DNA of 64,000 nucleotides from CAZCTO01 sp964501725 (GCA_964501725.1 CAZCTO010000014.1:4208-68207); one strand, 5' to 3'. Counted from the stretch's first letter, positions 17,758 to 26,122 are shown. Notes: generated by a model not told the origin, from the letters alone. Made by a program: numbers and translations.

Positions 17758-18997
17758 AAGTCGTCTTCCCTCCTGATATGGTTAATCTGCATTTACCGTA
17801 TAAAGTATACCCGTCAAAAGGTGTATTTCTTGATTTGGATAACATTGAATTCTTATCAAACACATACGAATTCTCAAGATCAAAACAAGATATATCCGCG
17901 GGCGCGCCGATTTCAAGGGTCCCCCGACCGAGTCGGAGAATATTCGAAGGCTGTAAAGACATACACCGAATAAGACGATCAAACCCCATTACCCCTGTTT
18001 TCACAAGGTATGTATAAGCAAGAGAAAAGGCAGTCTCAAAGCCGACAATTCCATTTGCCGCCAGAGAAAACTCAATGTCTTTATCATCCACATGATGAGG
18101 TGCGTGATCTGTAACAATGATGTCGATCGTTCCGTCACGAAGACCTTCAATCACTGCCAGTCTGTCTTCTTCGCTTCTAAGAGGCGGGTTCATTTTGGCG
18201 TTGGTTTGAAAACCAAGACAAGCTGTATCATTTAAAACAAAGTAATGAGGGCATGTTTCGGCAGTTACTTTTATTCCGCGAGCTTTGGCGTCTCTGATCA
18301 ATTGAATCCCGACTTTATTACTCACATGACATATATGAACCGGAAGATTCAGGTACTCGGCGATCAGAAGGTCGCGGCTGATCATTATGTTTTCACTTAA
18401 TGTAGGGATGCCCCTTAGCCCCATTTGTGTCGATATGTCCCCTTCGTTCATTGCACCTTCACTGATGGACGGAACTTCGCAGTGGTTTAGAACCGGAAGA
18501 TTAAAATCGTGGGAGTATTCCATTACTTTTCGCATTTGACTTGCCGAGGCAATCGGTTTTCCGTCGTCCGAAACTGCTACGATTCCGGCTTCTTTCATTA
18601 AACCGATTTCTGATAGCTCTTCACCCTTCAGCCCTTTGCTGGCAGCACCGATGGGGAAAACGTTAGCAAATCCGTGTGCTTTGCTTTTTGCAACAATTCC
18701 GGACACTACTGATGCGTTATCACAAACAGGATTGGTATTCGGCATGCAGCAAATCGATGTGAAACCGCCCTTTGCAGCAGATTGAGTACCGCTAATGATA
18801 TCTTCCTTGTATTCAAATCCCGGTTCACGAAGATGACAGTGAGCATCAATGAGCCCGGGCAGCAGTGCCGCTCCTTTAACATCGTAAACAACATCCGGGA
18901 CTGATGTGTATGGCTTAGAAATTATTCCGTCTTCAATATGAAAGTCAGATGGTTCTCCGCAACCCATGATTTTCGCGTTTTTAATTACAATTCTCAT
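17741..18997 (-). CDS. pyrC: Dihydroorotase PyrC
   Basis: A zinc amidohydrolase that cyclises carbamoyl-aspartate to dihydroorotate. Metal ligands are seen in DAHCHLREPG (H53, H55), HICHVS and TDHAPHH. The 418-residue length is that of class I dihydroorotases common in Gram-positives. Its ATG overlaps the pyrB stop as ATGA. Confidence 0.96.
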   Translation of the reverse strand: MRIVIKNAKIMGCGEPSDFHIEDGIISKPYTSVPDVVYDVKGAALLPGLIDAHCHLREPGFEYKEDIISGTQSAAKGGFTSICCMPNTNPVCDNASVVSGIVAKSKAHGFANVFPIGAASKGLKGEELSEIGLMKEAGIVAVSDDGKPIASASQMRKVMEYSHDFNLPVLNHCEVPSISEGAMNEGDISTQMGLRGIPTLSENIMISRDLLIAEYLNLPVHICHVSNKVGIQLIRDAKARGIKVTAETCPHYFVLNDTACLGFQTNAKMNPPLRSEEDRLAVIEGLRDGTIDIIVTDHAPHHVDDKDIEFSLAANGIVGFETAFSLAYTYLVKTGVMGFDRLIRCMSLQPSNILRLGRGTLEIGAPADISCFDLENSYVFDKNSMLSKSRNTPFDGYTLYGKCRLTISGGKTTYEELC

Positions 18998-19923
18998 TGC
19001 AGATTCCTCCTGATCATCAACATGTAGAGTACCGCCATTCTAACGGCGACGCCGTTTGTTACTTGCTCGTTAATCAGTGATTGAGGACTGTCATATACCA
19101 TAGTTGGCAGCTCTACTCCATGATTACAGGGTCCGGGGTGCAATACTACCGCATCTTTATTGGCTAGCGAGAGAATTTCAGGTGAGATCGCGTAAAACTT
19201 TGCATACTCGGAAATCGATGGAAATAATGATTTCTTCTGACGTTCCAGCTGTACTCTCAGTCCCATGAGTGCATCTGCGCCCTCGACTGCTTCAGCAAGA
19301 GACTTGGAAATCCTGCAACCCATTTTCTCAATACCCATCGGGATCATCGTGGACGGTCCGTACAAATATACCTCTGCTCCTAATTTAGATAACCCAAGCG
19401 CGTTGCTTCGTGCGACTCGACTATGGTATATATCCCCGCAAATGGCAATCTTTAACCCCTCTATCCTTCCAAACTTTTCTTTCAGTGTATACATATCGAG
19501 AAGTGCCTGTGTCGGATGTTCATTCATACCATCTCCGGCATTCACTACGGATGCCTTAAGATGTGGCGCAATGAAATGAGGTGCCCCGGATTGATTGTGA
19601 CGCATTATCAAAATATCTGTGGCCATCATATCTATTGTTCTTACGGTATCCAGTAATGATTCTCCCTTATTAACACTGCTTCCCGAGGCAGAAATATTTG
19701 CACTTGCTGAGCCCATGTACTTTGATGCCAGCTCAAAAGATAACCTCGTCCGGGTGCTGTTCTCATAAAAAAGTGTAATCACAGACTTCCCTTGAAGATG
19801 AGAAGTCTTTTTGTTCCCTGAGGACAGGACCAGCTTCATCATTTCTGCCGTGTGAAGTATTTCATTGATTTCCTCTGCAGAAAGCTCTTTAAGTCCAAGT
19901 AAATCCTTACTTCGCAACGTCAT
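18994..19923 (-). CDS. pyrB: Aspartate carbamoyltransferase PyrB
   Basis: Condenses carbamoyl phosphate with aspartate. The carbamoyl phosphate loop STRTR is at 56-60 within YENSTRTRLSFE, and GDGMNEHPTQALLDMYT is the second signature. No pyrI regulatory subunit gene is present in the window, as in Bacillus-type operons where control is by PyrR. The start overlaps the pyrR stop as ATGA. Confidence 0.97.
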   Translation of the reverse strand: MTLRSKDLLGLKELSAEEINEILHTAEMMKLVLSSGNKKTSHLQGKSVITLFYENSTRTRLSFELASKYMGSASANISASGSSVNKGESLLDTVRTIDMMATDILIMRHNQSGAPHFIAPHLKASVVNAGDGMNEHPTQALLDMYTLKEKFGRIEGLKIAICGDIYHSRVARSNALGLSKLGAEVYLYGPSTMIPMGIEKMGCRISKSLAEAVEGADALMGLRVQLERQKKSLFPSISEYAKFYAISPEILSLANKDAVVLHPGPCNHGVELPTMVYDSPQSLINEQVTNGVAVRMAVLYMLMIRRNLQ

Positions 19924-20474
19924 ACGCGTACCTCATCAAAAAGAACAACTCTGTCGACTCCATCGATTTCTCTAAGTTCAACGTGGATCGATTCCGTATT
20001 TGACGTTGGAACATTTTTCCCGACATAATCCGCTCGAAAAGGTAACTGGCGGTGCCCCCGGTCAACCATAATCGCGAGTTGAATCGATGCCGGTCGTCCC
20101 ATATCGAAAACCGCTTCAATCGCGGCTCTAACGGTCCTGCCTGTATATAGAACGTCATCAACGAGAATGATTGTCTTATCGTTTACATCAAATGGAATGT
20201 CCGTTCCGTTAACGATCGGGTGTGTGCTGAGTTTGGATAAGTCATCCCGATAGAAAGTGATGTCCAAAATACCGACATGCGGTCTTTCACCTTCAATTGA
20301 TTCGAGTATTTCTGCGATACGCCTTGTCATCGGAACGCCCCTGCGCTGAATGCCGATTAAAACAAGTTTTGACAGGCCGCGATTTCTTTCAACGATTTCA
20401 TGCGCAATACGGGTTAATGCACGTGAAACGGCTGCTTCATCCATAAGGAGTGCTTTCTCATAACTTTCAGCCAT
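19920..20474 (-). CDS. pyrR: Bifunctional pyr operon RNA-binding attenuator / uracil phosphoribosyltransferase PyrR
   Basis: PyrR binds pyr leader RNA when UMP is plentiful and promotes termination; many homologues also make UMP from uracil and PRPP. The PRPP loop is ILVDDVLYTGRTVRAA, followed by DMGRP and the C-terminal LREIDGVDRVVLF. I chose the ATG at 20474, which has GGGGG about six bases upstream; a TTG at 20489 would bury that site in the gene. The product has 184 residues, normal for PyrR. It is the first gene of the operon and its own leader carries the expected attenuator. Confidence 0.96.
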   Translation of the reverse strand: MAESYEKALLMDEAAVSRALTRIAHEIVERNRGLSKLVLIGIQRRGVPMTRRIAEILESIEGERPHVGILDITFYRDDLSKLSTHPIVNGTDIPFDVNDKTIILVDDVLYTGRTVRAAIEAVFDMGRPASIQLAIMVDRGHRQLPFRADYVGKNVPTSNTESIHVELREIDGVDRVVLFDEVRV

Positions 20475-20519
20475 TTTTACCCCCTTCAAATATCCGCTTC
20501 AATCCAATCCATCTGCAAC

Positions 20520-20553
20520 AAAAAAGCCTTCCGACCATATGCAGGCGGAAGGC
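20520..20553 (-). terminator. Intrinsic terminator of the pyr attenuator
   Basis: On the minus strand GCCTTCCG (20553-20546) pairs with CGGAAGGC (20533-20526), followed by six T. It stands 45 bases before pyrR. Its left arm CCTTCC is complementary to GGAAGG at 20607-20602 in the PyrR-binding hairpin, which gives an antiterminator alternative. Confidence 0.85.
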
Positions 20554-20598
20554 ATTATACACAATTATGACGCTCGTAACCGGGCGTTATCTATATGT

Positions 20599-20636
20599 AA
20601 CCCTTCCAGACCTCTCAGGATCATTGTTAAAAGGTT
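20599..20636 (-). promoter_or_regulatory. PyrR-binding (anti-antiterminator) hairpin in the pyr leader
   Basis: On the minus strand AACCTTT (20636-20630) pairs with AAGGGTT (20605-20599). The loop region reads GATCCTGAGAGGTC and matches 12 of 14 positions of the known PyrR-binding consensus ARUCCNGNGAGGYU. Binding of PyrR would hold GGAAGG in this hairpin, free the terminator arm and stop transcription when uridylates are high. Confidence 0.85.
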
Positions 20637-20649
20637 TTTCTTTATTGGA

Positions 20650-20678
20650 ATCATAAACTATTCGTTGACACTTTTCAA
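20650..20678 (-). promoter_or_regulatory. pyr operon promoter
   Basis: On the minus strand TTGAAA (20678-20673), 17-base spacer, TATGAT (20655-20650). Transcription would start just ahead of the PyrR hairpin. It overlaps the divergent tRNA-Leu promoter. Confidence 0.75.
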
Positions 20679-20692
20679 GTAGCTGTGATAAT
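20665..20692 (+). promoter_or_regulatory. tRNA-Leu promoter
   Basis: TTGACA (20665-20670), 16 bases, GATAAT (20687-20692); TAATAT at 20689-20694 with 18 bases is an alternative -10. It lies 16 bases before the tRNA and overlaps the pyr promoter on the other strand. Confidence 0.7.
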
Positions 20693-20707
20693 ATTTTCAA
20701 GATACAA

Positions 20708-20794
20708 GGGGCTGTGGCGGAATTGGCAGACGCAGCAGACTCAAAATCTGCCGATCGAGAGGTTGTATGGGTTCAAGTCCCATCAGCCCCACCA
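20708..20794 (+). tRNA. tRNA-Leu (anticodon CAA)
   Basis: Acceptor GGGGCTG (20708-20714) pairs with CAGCCCC (20784-20790). The anticodon stem GCAGA/TCTGC encloses loop CTCAAAA, giving anticodon CAA for UUG codons. A long variable arm and T-arm ATGGG/CCCAT are present, and CCA is encoded (20792-20794). Confidence 0.97.
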
Positions 20795-20803
20795 TCAAAG
20801 ACG

Positions 20804-20840
20804 AATGACCGATCATTTGAGATCGGTCATTTTTTATTTT
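20804..20840 (+). terminator. Terminator after tRNA-Leu
   Basis: AATGACCGATC (20804-20814) pairs perfectly with GATCGGTCATT (20821-20831) around a 6-base loop, followed by a T-rich tail. Confidence 0.88.
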
Positions 20841-20841
20841 C

Positions 20842-20880
20842 AAAAAGCGAAAGCCGGATGATCGAAATCATCCGGCTTTC
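20842..20880 (-). terminator. Terminator after tRNA-Tyr
   Basis: A 14-base perfect stem (20880-20867 with 20862-20849), then CGC and five T on the minus strand. It directly follows the CCA end of tRNA-Tyr. Confidence 0.82.
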
Positions 20881-20965
20881 TGGTGGGAGGAGGTGGATTC
20901 GAACCACCGAAGTCGTCGACGGCAGATTTACAGTCTGCTCCCTTTAGCCACTCGGGAATCCTCCC
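20881..20965 (-). tRNA. tRNA-Tyr (anticodon GTA)
   Basis: Minus-strand acceptor GGGAGGA (20965-20959) pairs with TCCTCCC (20891-20885). The anticodon loop CTGTAAA within CAGA/TCTG gives GTA. A long variable arm is present as in bacterial tRNA-Tyr, and CCA is encoded. Confidence 0.97.
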
Positions 20966-20992
20966 AAATATATTAAGTTGTTGGTATCATGT

Positions 20993-21069
20993 TGGTGGGC
21001 CTTCAGGGACTCGAACCCGGGACCGACCGGTTATGAGCCGGTTGCTCTAACCAACTGAGCTAAAGGCCC
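20993..21069 (-). tRNA. tRNA-Met (anticodon CAT; elongator or Ile2-type)
   Basis: Minus-strand acceptor GGGCCTT (21069-21063) pairs with AAGGCCC (21003-20997). Anticodon loop CTCATAA inside ACCGG/CCGGT gives CAT. The paired first acceptor base excludes initiator tRNA. A CAT anticodon can also belong to lysidine-modified tRNA-Ile2, which sequence reading alone does not exclude. CCA is encoded. It is cotranscribed with tRNA-Tyr. Confidence 0.93.
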
Positions 21070-21128
21070 ATGTGAATTGATGCGATCTGTTTCTAAAAAG
21101 CAAGACTAATTCTCAAAGCGCAAAAGTG

Positions 21129-21157
21129 ATTATTACATAACTCACAAGTACCGTCAA
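21129..21157 (-). promoter_or_regulatory. Promoter of the tRNA-Met/tRNA-Tyr unit
   Basis: On the minus strand TTGACG (21157-21152), 17 bases, AATAAT (21134-21129), about 60 bases before tRNA-Met. Confidence 0.65.
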
Positions 21158-21221
21158 TACCTTGATTGCAATTGAGCAATTTTTCAAGCAATAATTCGCA
21201 AGAAAGTGATTTGCTCAATTC

Positions 21222-21267
21222 GGAAAAACGATAACAATGCCGGCCTTGTAACGGCATTGTTATCGTT
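21222..21267 (-). terminator. Terminator after asd
   Basis: A 16-base perfect stem on the minus strand (21267-21252 with 21242-21227) with loop TTACAAGGC, followed by T residues, 8 bases after the asd stop. Confidence 0.9.
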
Positions 21268-21274
21268 CTGATTA

Positions 21275-22363
21275 TTACTTCCTCTTTTCGATAAATCCAT
21301 ACTTGGTCAGAAGTTCAGCAGTCAAAACGGCACCGCCGGCTGCACCCCGCAGCGTATTGTGAGAGAGGCAGGCGAAACGATAGTCAAAAATTTTATCTTC
21401 ACGAAGCCTGCCGATACTGATACCCATTCCGTTTTCATACATAACATCCAGTCGAGGCTGCGGTCTGTCACTGTCTTCAAGATAACGGAGAAATGGTTTT
21501 GGCGCACTGGGTAATCCAAGTGATGCCGCTTCTCCGATAAATTCGGACCAACTTGAAAGGATTTGATCCATAGTCGGCTTATTGCGAAAAGAAACTGAGA
21601 CTGCCGCAGTGTGACCTTCCTGTACAGCTACGCGATAACATTGTGCGGAAATGACCGGTAAACTTGCCGGAACAATTACTCCGTCATTGATGCTGCCCCA
21701 GATTTTTAGCGGCTCCTGCTCGCTCTTTTCTTCTTCACCACCGATATACGGAATCAGGTTATTAATCATCTCGGGCCAATCAACAAAGGTTTTTCCTGCA
21801 CCTGAAATCGCCTGATATGTACAGACCATTACCTTTTCGATCCCGTATTGAATCAATGGGAAGAGCGCCGGCACATAACTCTGAATCGAGCAGTTTGGCT
21901 TGACCGCAATAAATCCGTACTTTGTTCCCAGTCTCTTGCGTTGAATCGGAATAAGATCAGAATGCTCCGGATTAATCTCCGGAATGATCATGGGCACATC
22001 GGGTGTTTGCCGATGTGCCGAATTATTGGAAATAACCGGAACTTCAAGTTTTGCGATCTTCTCTTCAAATTCGCGAATGACATCTTTTTTCATGTCAACG
22101 GCACAAAAAACAAAATCAACAGAGTCGCAAAGCGCTTCGATATTGTCGAGTCCATAAACAATCATCTTTTTGACATAAGAAGGCATCGGTACATCAATTT
22201 TCCATCTTCCCTCCACCGCTTCTTCATATGTTTTCCCGGCAGATCTGGGAGATGCGGCTACCGAAACGCACTCAAACCAAGGATGATTCTCCATAAGTGA
22301 TACAAAGCGCTGCCCGACAAAACCGGTTGCGCCGATAATTCCGACCTTCAATTTATCATTCAT
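21275..22363 (-). CDS. asd: Aspartate-semialdehyde dehydrogenase (archaeal/fungal-type branch)
   Basis: Reduces aspartyl phosphate to aspartate semialdehyde with NADPH, on the way to lysine/diaminopimelate, threonine and methionine. The N-terminal Rossmann motif is GIIGATGFVGQ and the catalytic cysteine is in VKPNCSIQ. The layout, including SNNSAHR before the Cys and the C-terminal LSHNTLRGAAGGAV, resembles the archaeal/fungal class rather than the enteric one. The ATG at 22363 has AGAGG upstream; a start ten codons earlier is less likely. It is a single-gene unit with its own promoter and terminator. Confidence 0.92.
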   Translation of the reverse strand: MNDKLKVGIIGATGFVGQRFVSLMENHPWFECVSVAASPRSAGKTYEEAVEGRWKIDVPMPSYVKKMIVYGLDNIEALCDSVDFVFCAVDMKKDVIREFEEKIAKLEVPVISNNSAHRQTPDVPMIIPEINPEHSDLIPIQRKRLGTKYGFIAVKPNCSIQSYVPALFPLIQYGIEKVMVCTYQAISGAGKTFVDWPEMINNLIPYIGGEEEKSEQEPLKIWGSINDGVIVPASLPVISAQCYRVAVQEGHTAAVSVSFRNKPTMDQILSSWSEFIGEAASLGLPSAPKPFLRYLEDSDRPQPRLDVMYENGMGISIGRLREDKIFDYRFACLSHNTLRGAAGGAVLTAELLTKYGFIEKRK

Positions 22364-22423
22364 ATGATCGCCTCTTTCTGTCAAATAGTCCACCGTGAGC
22401 GGACGTTTGTATTTGATGCGTGT

Positions 22424-22452
22424 ATATTATCATATCATCAGATGATTGACAA
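22424..22452 (-). promoter_or_regulatory. asd promoter
   Basis: On the minus strand TTGTCA (22452-22447), 17 bases, TAATAT (22429-22424). The short leader that follows shows no riboswitch-like structure that I can recognise. Confidence 0.6.
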
Positions 22453-22483
22453 GTCATGTCGATAGGTAATTTTGGGGGATTAT

Positions 22484-22491
22484 GCTAAAAT
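22484..22491 (+). promoter_or_regulatory. Possible extended -10 of the Xer recombinase gene
   Basis: TGCTAAAAT (from G-containing TG at 22483-22484 to 22491) resembles an extended -10 about 30 bases before the start codon; no -35 is evident. Confidence 0.35.
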
Positions 22492-22520
22492 AATGTAATT
22501 ACATCGGAAGGTAATATGAG

Positions 22521-23531
22521 ATGCCGGCAAAAGCAACTGAAATTCGCGATAAATCAAAAGATACTTTTCCGCTTTTGGATCAATATGTCCATTATATGCA
22601 AGCGGTTAAGGAGCGATCCGGTCTGACAATGAAAGAATACCGATATGACCTTGTACTCTTTTTTCGCTTCATTAAGAAAGATCGCGGGTTAGCCGGTAAT
22701 GCTGAGTCGTTATCCGAAATACACATTGATGATATCGACGCTGACTTTCTGCGCACCATTACATCGGATGATTTGTTTGTTTTTATGATTTACTTGTCGC
22801 GGGAACGAAAAGCTTCCGCGTCAACCAGAGCCAGAAAATCAGCTACACTCAAATCGTTTTTCAAGTATCTTTTTCAGAAGCGCAAAGTGATCTCAGAAGA
22901 CCCTTCATATGAGCTGGATTCACCGAAAATCGGTCGCAGACTTCCTAAATACCTCAATCTGGATGACAGCGTGAAACTATTACAGACCGCCTATGATTCC
23001 GATTCAAAGACAGTCATGCGGGACTACTGTATGTTGACTCTGTTCTTAAATTGCGGAATGCGTTTATCTGAATTACGGGGAATCAACATAACTGACATTA
23101 GGGACGATACGTTGTCTGTAATCGGAAAGGGAAATAAAGAACGGACTATTTATCTTAACGCAGCCTGTATGGATTCAATCAATAAATGGCTGGAAGTTCG
23201 GCCGAATGAAGGCCTCCGAGATCCGAATGCCTTATTTGTCAGCAGACTTAATGCAAGAATCAGCAACCAGATGATTCAGCATATTGTTAAGAAGAAGCTT
23301 TTAGACGCCGGAATAGATACCACTATATATTCAGTCCATAAGCTTCGTCATACAGCGGCAACATTATTATACAAATACGGTCAGGTCGATATTCGAAGCT
23401 TACAGACAATTCTGGGTCACACAAGCGTAGCCACAACGCAGATATACACGCATGTAGATGATCAGGCTCTTCATGATGCGGCCGATAAGAATCCGCTGTC
23501 AAACATTATTCCGGGTACTTCCGGCCGATAA
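22521..23531 (+). CDS. Tyrosine recombinase, XerC/XerD type
   Basis: A site-specific recombinase, probably one of the chromosome-dimer resolution (dif) enzymes. An N-terminal SAM-like core-binding domain (about 17-120) is followed by the catalytic domain with all expected residues: R181 in CGMRLSELRG, K203 in IGKGNKER, H273 and R276 in VHKLRHTAA, H300 in ILGHTSVATTQ, and nucleophile Y309 in IYTHV. At 336 residues it is slightly longer than standard XerC/D (about 300), with an extended N-terminus. No mobile-element genes adjoin it, which favours a housekeeping role. Its last 26 bases overlap the 3' end of the opposing DAHP synthase gene. Confidence 0.88.
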   Translation: MPAKATEIRDKSKDTFPLLDQYVHYMQAVKERSGLTMKEYRYDLVLFFRFIKKDRGLAGNAESLSEIHIDDIDADFLRTITSDDLFVFMIYLSRERKASASTRARKSATLKSFFKYLFQKRKVISEDPSYELDSPKIGRRLPKYLNLDDSVKLLQTAYDSDSKTVMRDYCMLTLFLNCGMRLSELRGINITDIRDDTLSVIGKGNKERTIYLNAACMDSINKWLEVRPNEGLRDPNALFVSRLNARISNQMIQHIVKKKLLDAGIDTTIYSVHKLRHTAATLLYKYGQVDIRSLQTILGHTSVATTQIYTHVDDQALHDAADKNPLSNIIPGTSGR

Positions 23532-24525
23532 TATCAGCAATTGCTCGTATTTCACCGACAAGCTTAACAAAAACTTCAGGCTTCAACTGTTGAGCTGCGT
23601 CTGAAAGCGCGCACATCGGGTTGGGATGTACTTCAATAATGAGTCCGTCCGCGCCGGCGGCAATTGCCGCAAGTGACAACGGGCTGACATATGCAGCCTT
23701 TCCGGAAGCATGGCTGGGATCAACGATCACAGGAAGATGTGTCTTGGATTTAAGTACCGGAATCGCACTAATATCGAGTGTGCTTCTTGTTGCTGTCTCA
23801 AACGTTCTGATTCCACGTTCGCACAAAGCAATCTTGTAGTTTCCTTCGCTCATTATATATTCAGCGGATCCAAGCCATTCGTCAATCGTTTCTGCAATTC
23901 CTCTTTTAAGCATAACCGGGATACCTGACTTACCTACAGCCGAAAGAAGTCTGAAGTTCTGAGCATTTCTCGCACCAATTTGAATCATATCCAGATAATT
24001 CGCGGCAAATTCTATGTCGTTCTCGGATGTGATTTCGCTGACAACCAGCAAATTATGGCGATCTGCGACTTTACGAAGAATCTTGAGTCCTTCTTTTTCA
24101 AGTCCTTGAAAAGCGTATGGCGAAGTTCTCGGCTTATAAGCTCCGCCCCGTAAAAAACGAACTCCGCAAGCACTGACAACTGCCGCGACTTCTTCTACTT
24201 GTTCTTCACTCTCAACAGCGCACGGCCCCGCCATCATAGTTAGTTCCTTGCCGCCAAGCGTTACGCCCTTGATATCGAACGCAGTCCCTTCAGGTCTGAA
24301 AGCCTTACTTACAAGCTTATATGATTCCATAATCGGAACTATCTTCTCTACAGCAGGCAGAACTTCAAGGGATCCCGGTGTAAGCCGTGACTTATCACCT
24401 ATGACTCCAATAATTAAGCGCTCGGATCCTTCGGATACATGCGCCTTCAAATCACATTGATCCAGTTTTGCAAGTATTTCTTTGACTTGAGCGTCCGTTG
24501 CGCCCGGTTTAACAACAATGATCAT
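23506..24525 (-). CDS. aroF: 3-deoxy-7-phosphoheptulonate (DAHP) synthase, AroF/type I-beta
   Basis: Condenses phosphoenolpyruvate and erythrose 4-phosphate, the first shikimate-pathway step. An N-terminal ferredoxin-like domain (about 1-70, MIIVVKPGATDAQV) precedes the barrel, as in the Thermotoga-type enzyme where it mediates feedback inhibition. Barrel signatures are MAGPCAVESEEQ, RGGAYKPRTSPYAFQG, PVMLKRG and VIVDPSHASGK. AGCAGGA precedes the ATG. At 339 residues it is typical. No other shikimate genes are nearby. Confidence 0.94.
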   Translation of the reverse strand: MIIVVKPGATDAQVKEILAKLDQCDLKAHVSEGSERLIIGVIGDKSRLTPGSLEVLPAVEKIVPIMESYKLVSKAFRPEGTAFDIKGVTLGGKELTMMAGPCAVESEEQVEEVAAVVSACGVRFLRGGAYKPRTSPYAFQGLEKEGLKILRKVADRHNLLVVSEITSENDIEFAANYLDMIQIGARNAQNFRLLSAVGKSGIPVMLKRGIAETIDEWLGSAEYIMSEGNYKIALCERGIRTFETATRSTLDISAIPVLKSKTHLPVIVDPSHASGKAAYVSPLSLAAIAAGADGLIIEVHPNPMCALSDAAQQLKPEVFVKLVGEIRAIADIIGRKYPE

Positions 24526-24593
24526 TTTTTCCTGCTTTCCTGCCGATCCATCGGCACATTACCATGCTACAAATGAGGATAATATCAGACTCG

Positions 24594-26054
24594 CTAAATT
24601 TCTTCAATAAATGCTTTATAAGCCAAATAAGTGAAATATAAATCAATCTTGCTGATCAGTTCGTACGGCGAATGCATAGATAATACAGGAACACCGCAAT
24701 CCAGGACTTCAAGCCCGAGTTTTGACATGTAAACCGATATTGTACCGCCGCCTCCCTCGTCGACTTTTCCGAGTTCTCCGGTTTGCCAGGGAATACCTCT
24801 CTTATCAAAAACGCGAATAACTTCAGCAACAAATTCGGAATTCGCATCATTGGTTCCGGATTTGCCTCTGGAGCCGACATATTTTTCGATCTTTATTCCG
24901 TGCGACATGTAGGCAGAATTTCTGGGATCGGAAACGGATGCATACTTCGGATCGAAACCATTGGATACATCTGTCGAAAGCATTTTTGTTGCCAAAATTG
25001 TTTTGCGATAGAGCAGTTCATCATAAACTCCGGTGCACTTTACAAACAGTTCGATTAAGAAATCTTCATACAATCTGGATTGTGCCCCGCTGTTTCCGTT
25101 GCTGCCTGTTTCTTCTTTATCAAAAAGCATGCAAACGGATGTTTTCTCCGGTCTGTCCATATTTAAGAGTGCCATTAGTGCAGGATATGCGCATACACGA
25201 TCATCATGACCATAAGCAGCGACAAAGGATCGATCAAAGCCGACGTCACGTGCTTTCATGGCGGGAACTACCTCAAGTTCCGCACTGACAAGGTCCTTTT
25301 CAACGATCCCGTATTGCTCATACAGCAACTTCAAAATTCCGATTTTGTAAGCATGGGCAATATTCTTATCGTCGACTGGTCGACCGCCGATAATCAAGTT
25401 TAAATCTTCGCCGCGAACGATATCAGATCCTTTTCTGGCCATCTGTTCTGCACCAAGGTGAGGAAGAAGATCTGTAATGTAAAAAACCGGATCCTCGTCA
25501 TTTTCTCCGATATTAAGGTAAACCACCGAACCATCTTTGCGAATCACCGGACCGTGAATAGCAAGAGGAATTGTTGTCCATTGGTATTTCTTAATACCAC
25601 CATAGTAATGGGTTTTCAGGAAAACCATTTCTTCTTCTTCGTACAAAGGGTTGGGTTTCAGATCAAGTCTCGGAGAATCGATATGTGCGCCTAAAATATT
25701 AATCCCTTCGGTAATCGGTTTCTTTCCGATAACCGCAAGAACCAATCCTTTACCCTTTATTGAGTGAAAAACTTTCTGCCCGAACTTCAGTTCCGACAGT
25801 GATGATAGTTCCGAAAATCCGGCTTCTTTTGCGGCCTCTACAGAGCAAAAAACGAACTCTCTTTCTGTTTTGGAAATATCCAGGAATGCTTTATAATCTT
25901 CCGCAAAAGCCATCGCATGCTCGTGGTCGTCCGGTGAGCCGGTTTCCCATATGTTTTCATATTCGGCCAGCAAATGTTTGTACTTGTTCTTGCCGGTCTG
26001 TTTCTTTTCGGAAGTGTCTGATGATTTTGTGGTTGTCTTCTTCTTATCAGCCAT
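24594..26054 (-). CDS. M18-family aspartyl-type aminopeptidase
   Basis: A cytoplasmic dodecameric zinc aminopeptidase that trims acidic N-terminal residues from peptides. Metal-site motifs are GAHIDSPRLDLKPNP, YGHDDRVCAYPAL, DKEETGSNGNSGAQS and, at the end, LSMHSPYELISK. The first 25 residues are lysine- and threonine-rich and not conserved. At 486 residues it fits the longer bacterial M18 group. AGGAG precedes the ATG. Confidence 0.92.
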   Translation of the reverse strand: MADKKKTTTKSSDTSEKKQTGKNKYKHLLAEYENIWETGSPDDHEHAMAFAEDYKAFLDISKTEREFVFCSVEAAKEAGFSELSSLSELKFGQKVFHSIKGKGLVLAVIGKKPITEGINILGAHIDSPRLDLKPNPLYEEEEMVFLKTHYYGGIKKYQWTTIPLAIHGPVIRKDGSVVYLNIGENDEDPVFYITDLLPHLGAEQMARKGSDIVRGEDLNLIIGGRPVDDKNIAHAYKIGILKLLYEQYGIVEKDLVSAELEVVPAMKARDVGFDRSFVAAYGHDDRVCAYPALMALLNMDRPEKTSVCMLFDKEETGSNGNSGAQSRLYEDFLIELFVKCTGVYDELLYRKTILATKMLSTDVSNGFDPKYASVSDPRNSAYMSHGIKIEKYVGSRGKSGTNDANSEFVAEVIRVFDKRGIPWQTGELGKVDEGGGGTISVYMSKLGLEVLDCGVPVLSMHSPYELISKIDLYFTYLAYKAFIEEI

Positions 26055-26122
26055 TTGTATATCTCCTCAAAGTGTTTAAATAGTTATAAAATGCGCACAG
26101 ATATCCGTTGATAGTTATTTAT

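Noticed and set aside
22364..22520. A lysine or T-box type riboswitch ahead of asd
   Set aside because: The leader after the predicted start is only about 50 bases and shows no conserved stem or T-box sequence.
22521..23531. The Xer-type recombinase as evidence of a mobile element
   Set aside because: It is full length, XerC/D-like, flanked by metabolic genes, and has no cargo or repeats next to it, so a housekeeping role is likelier.
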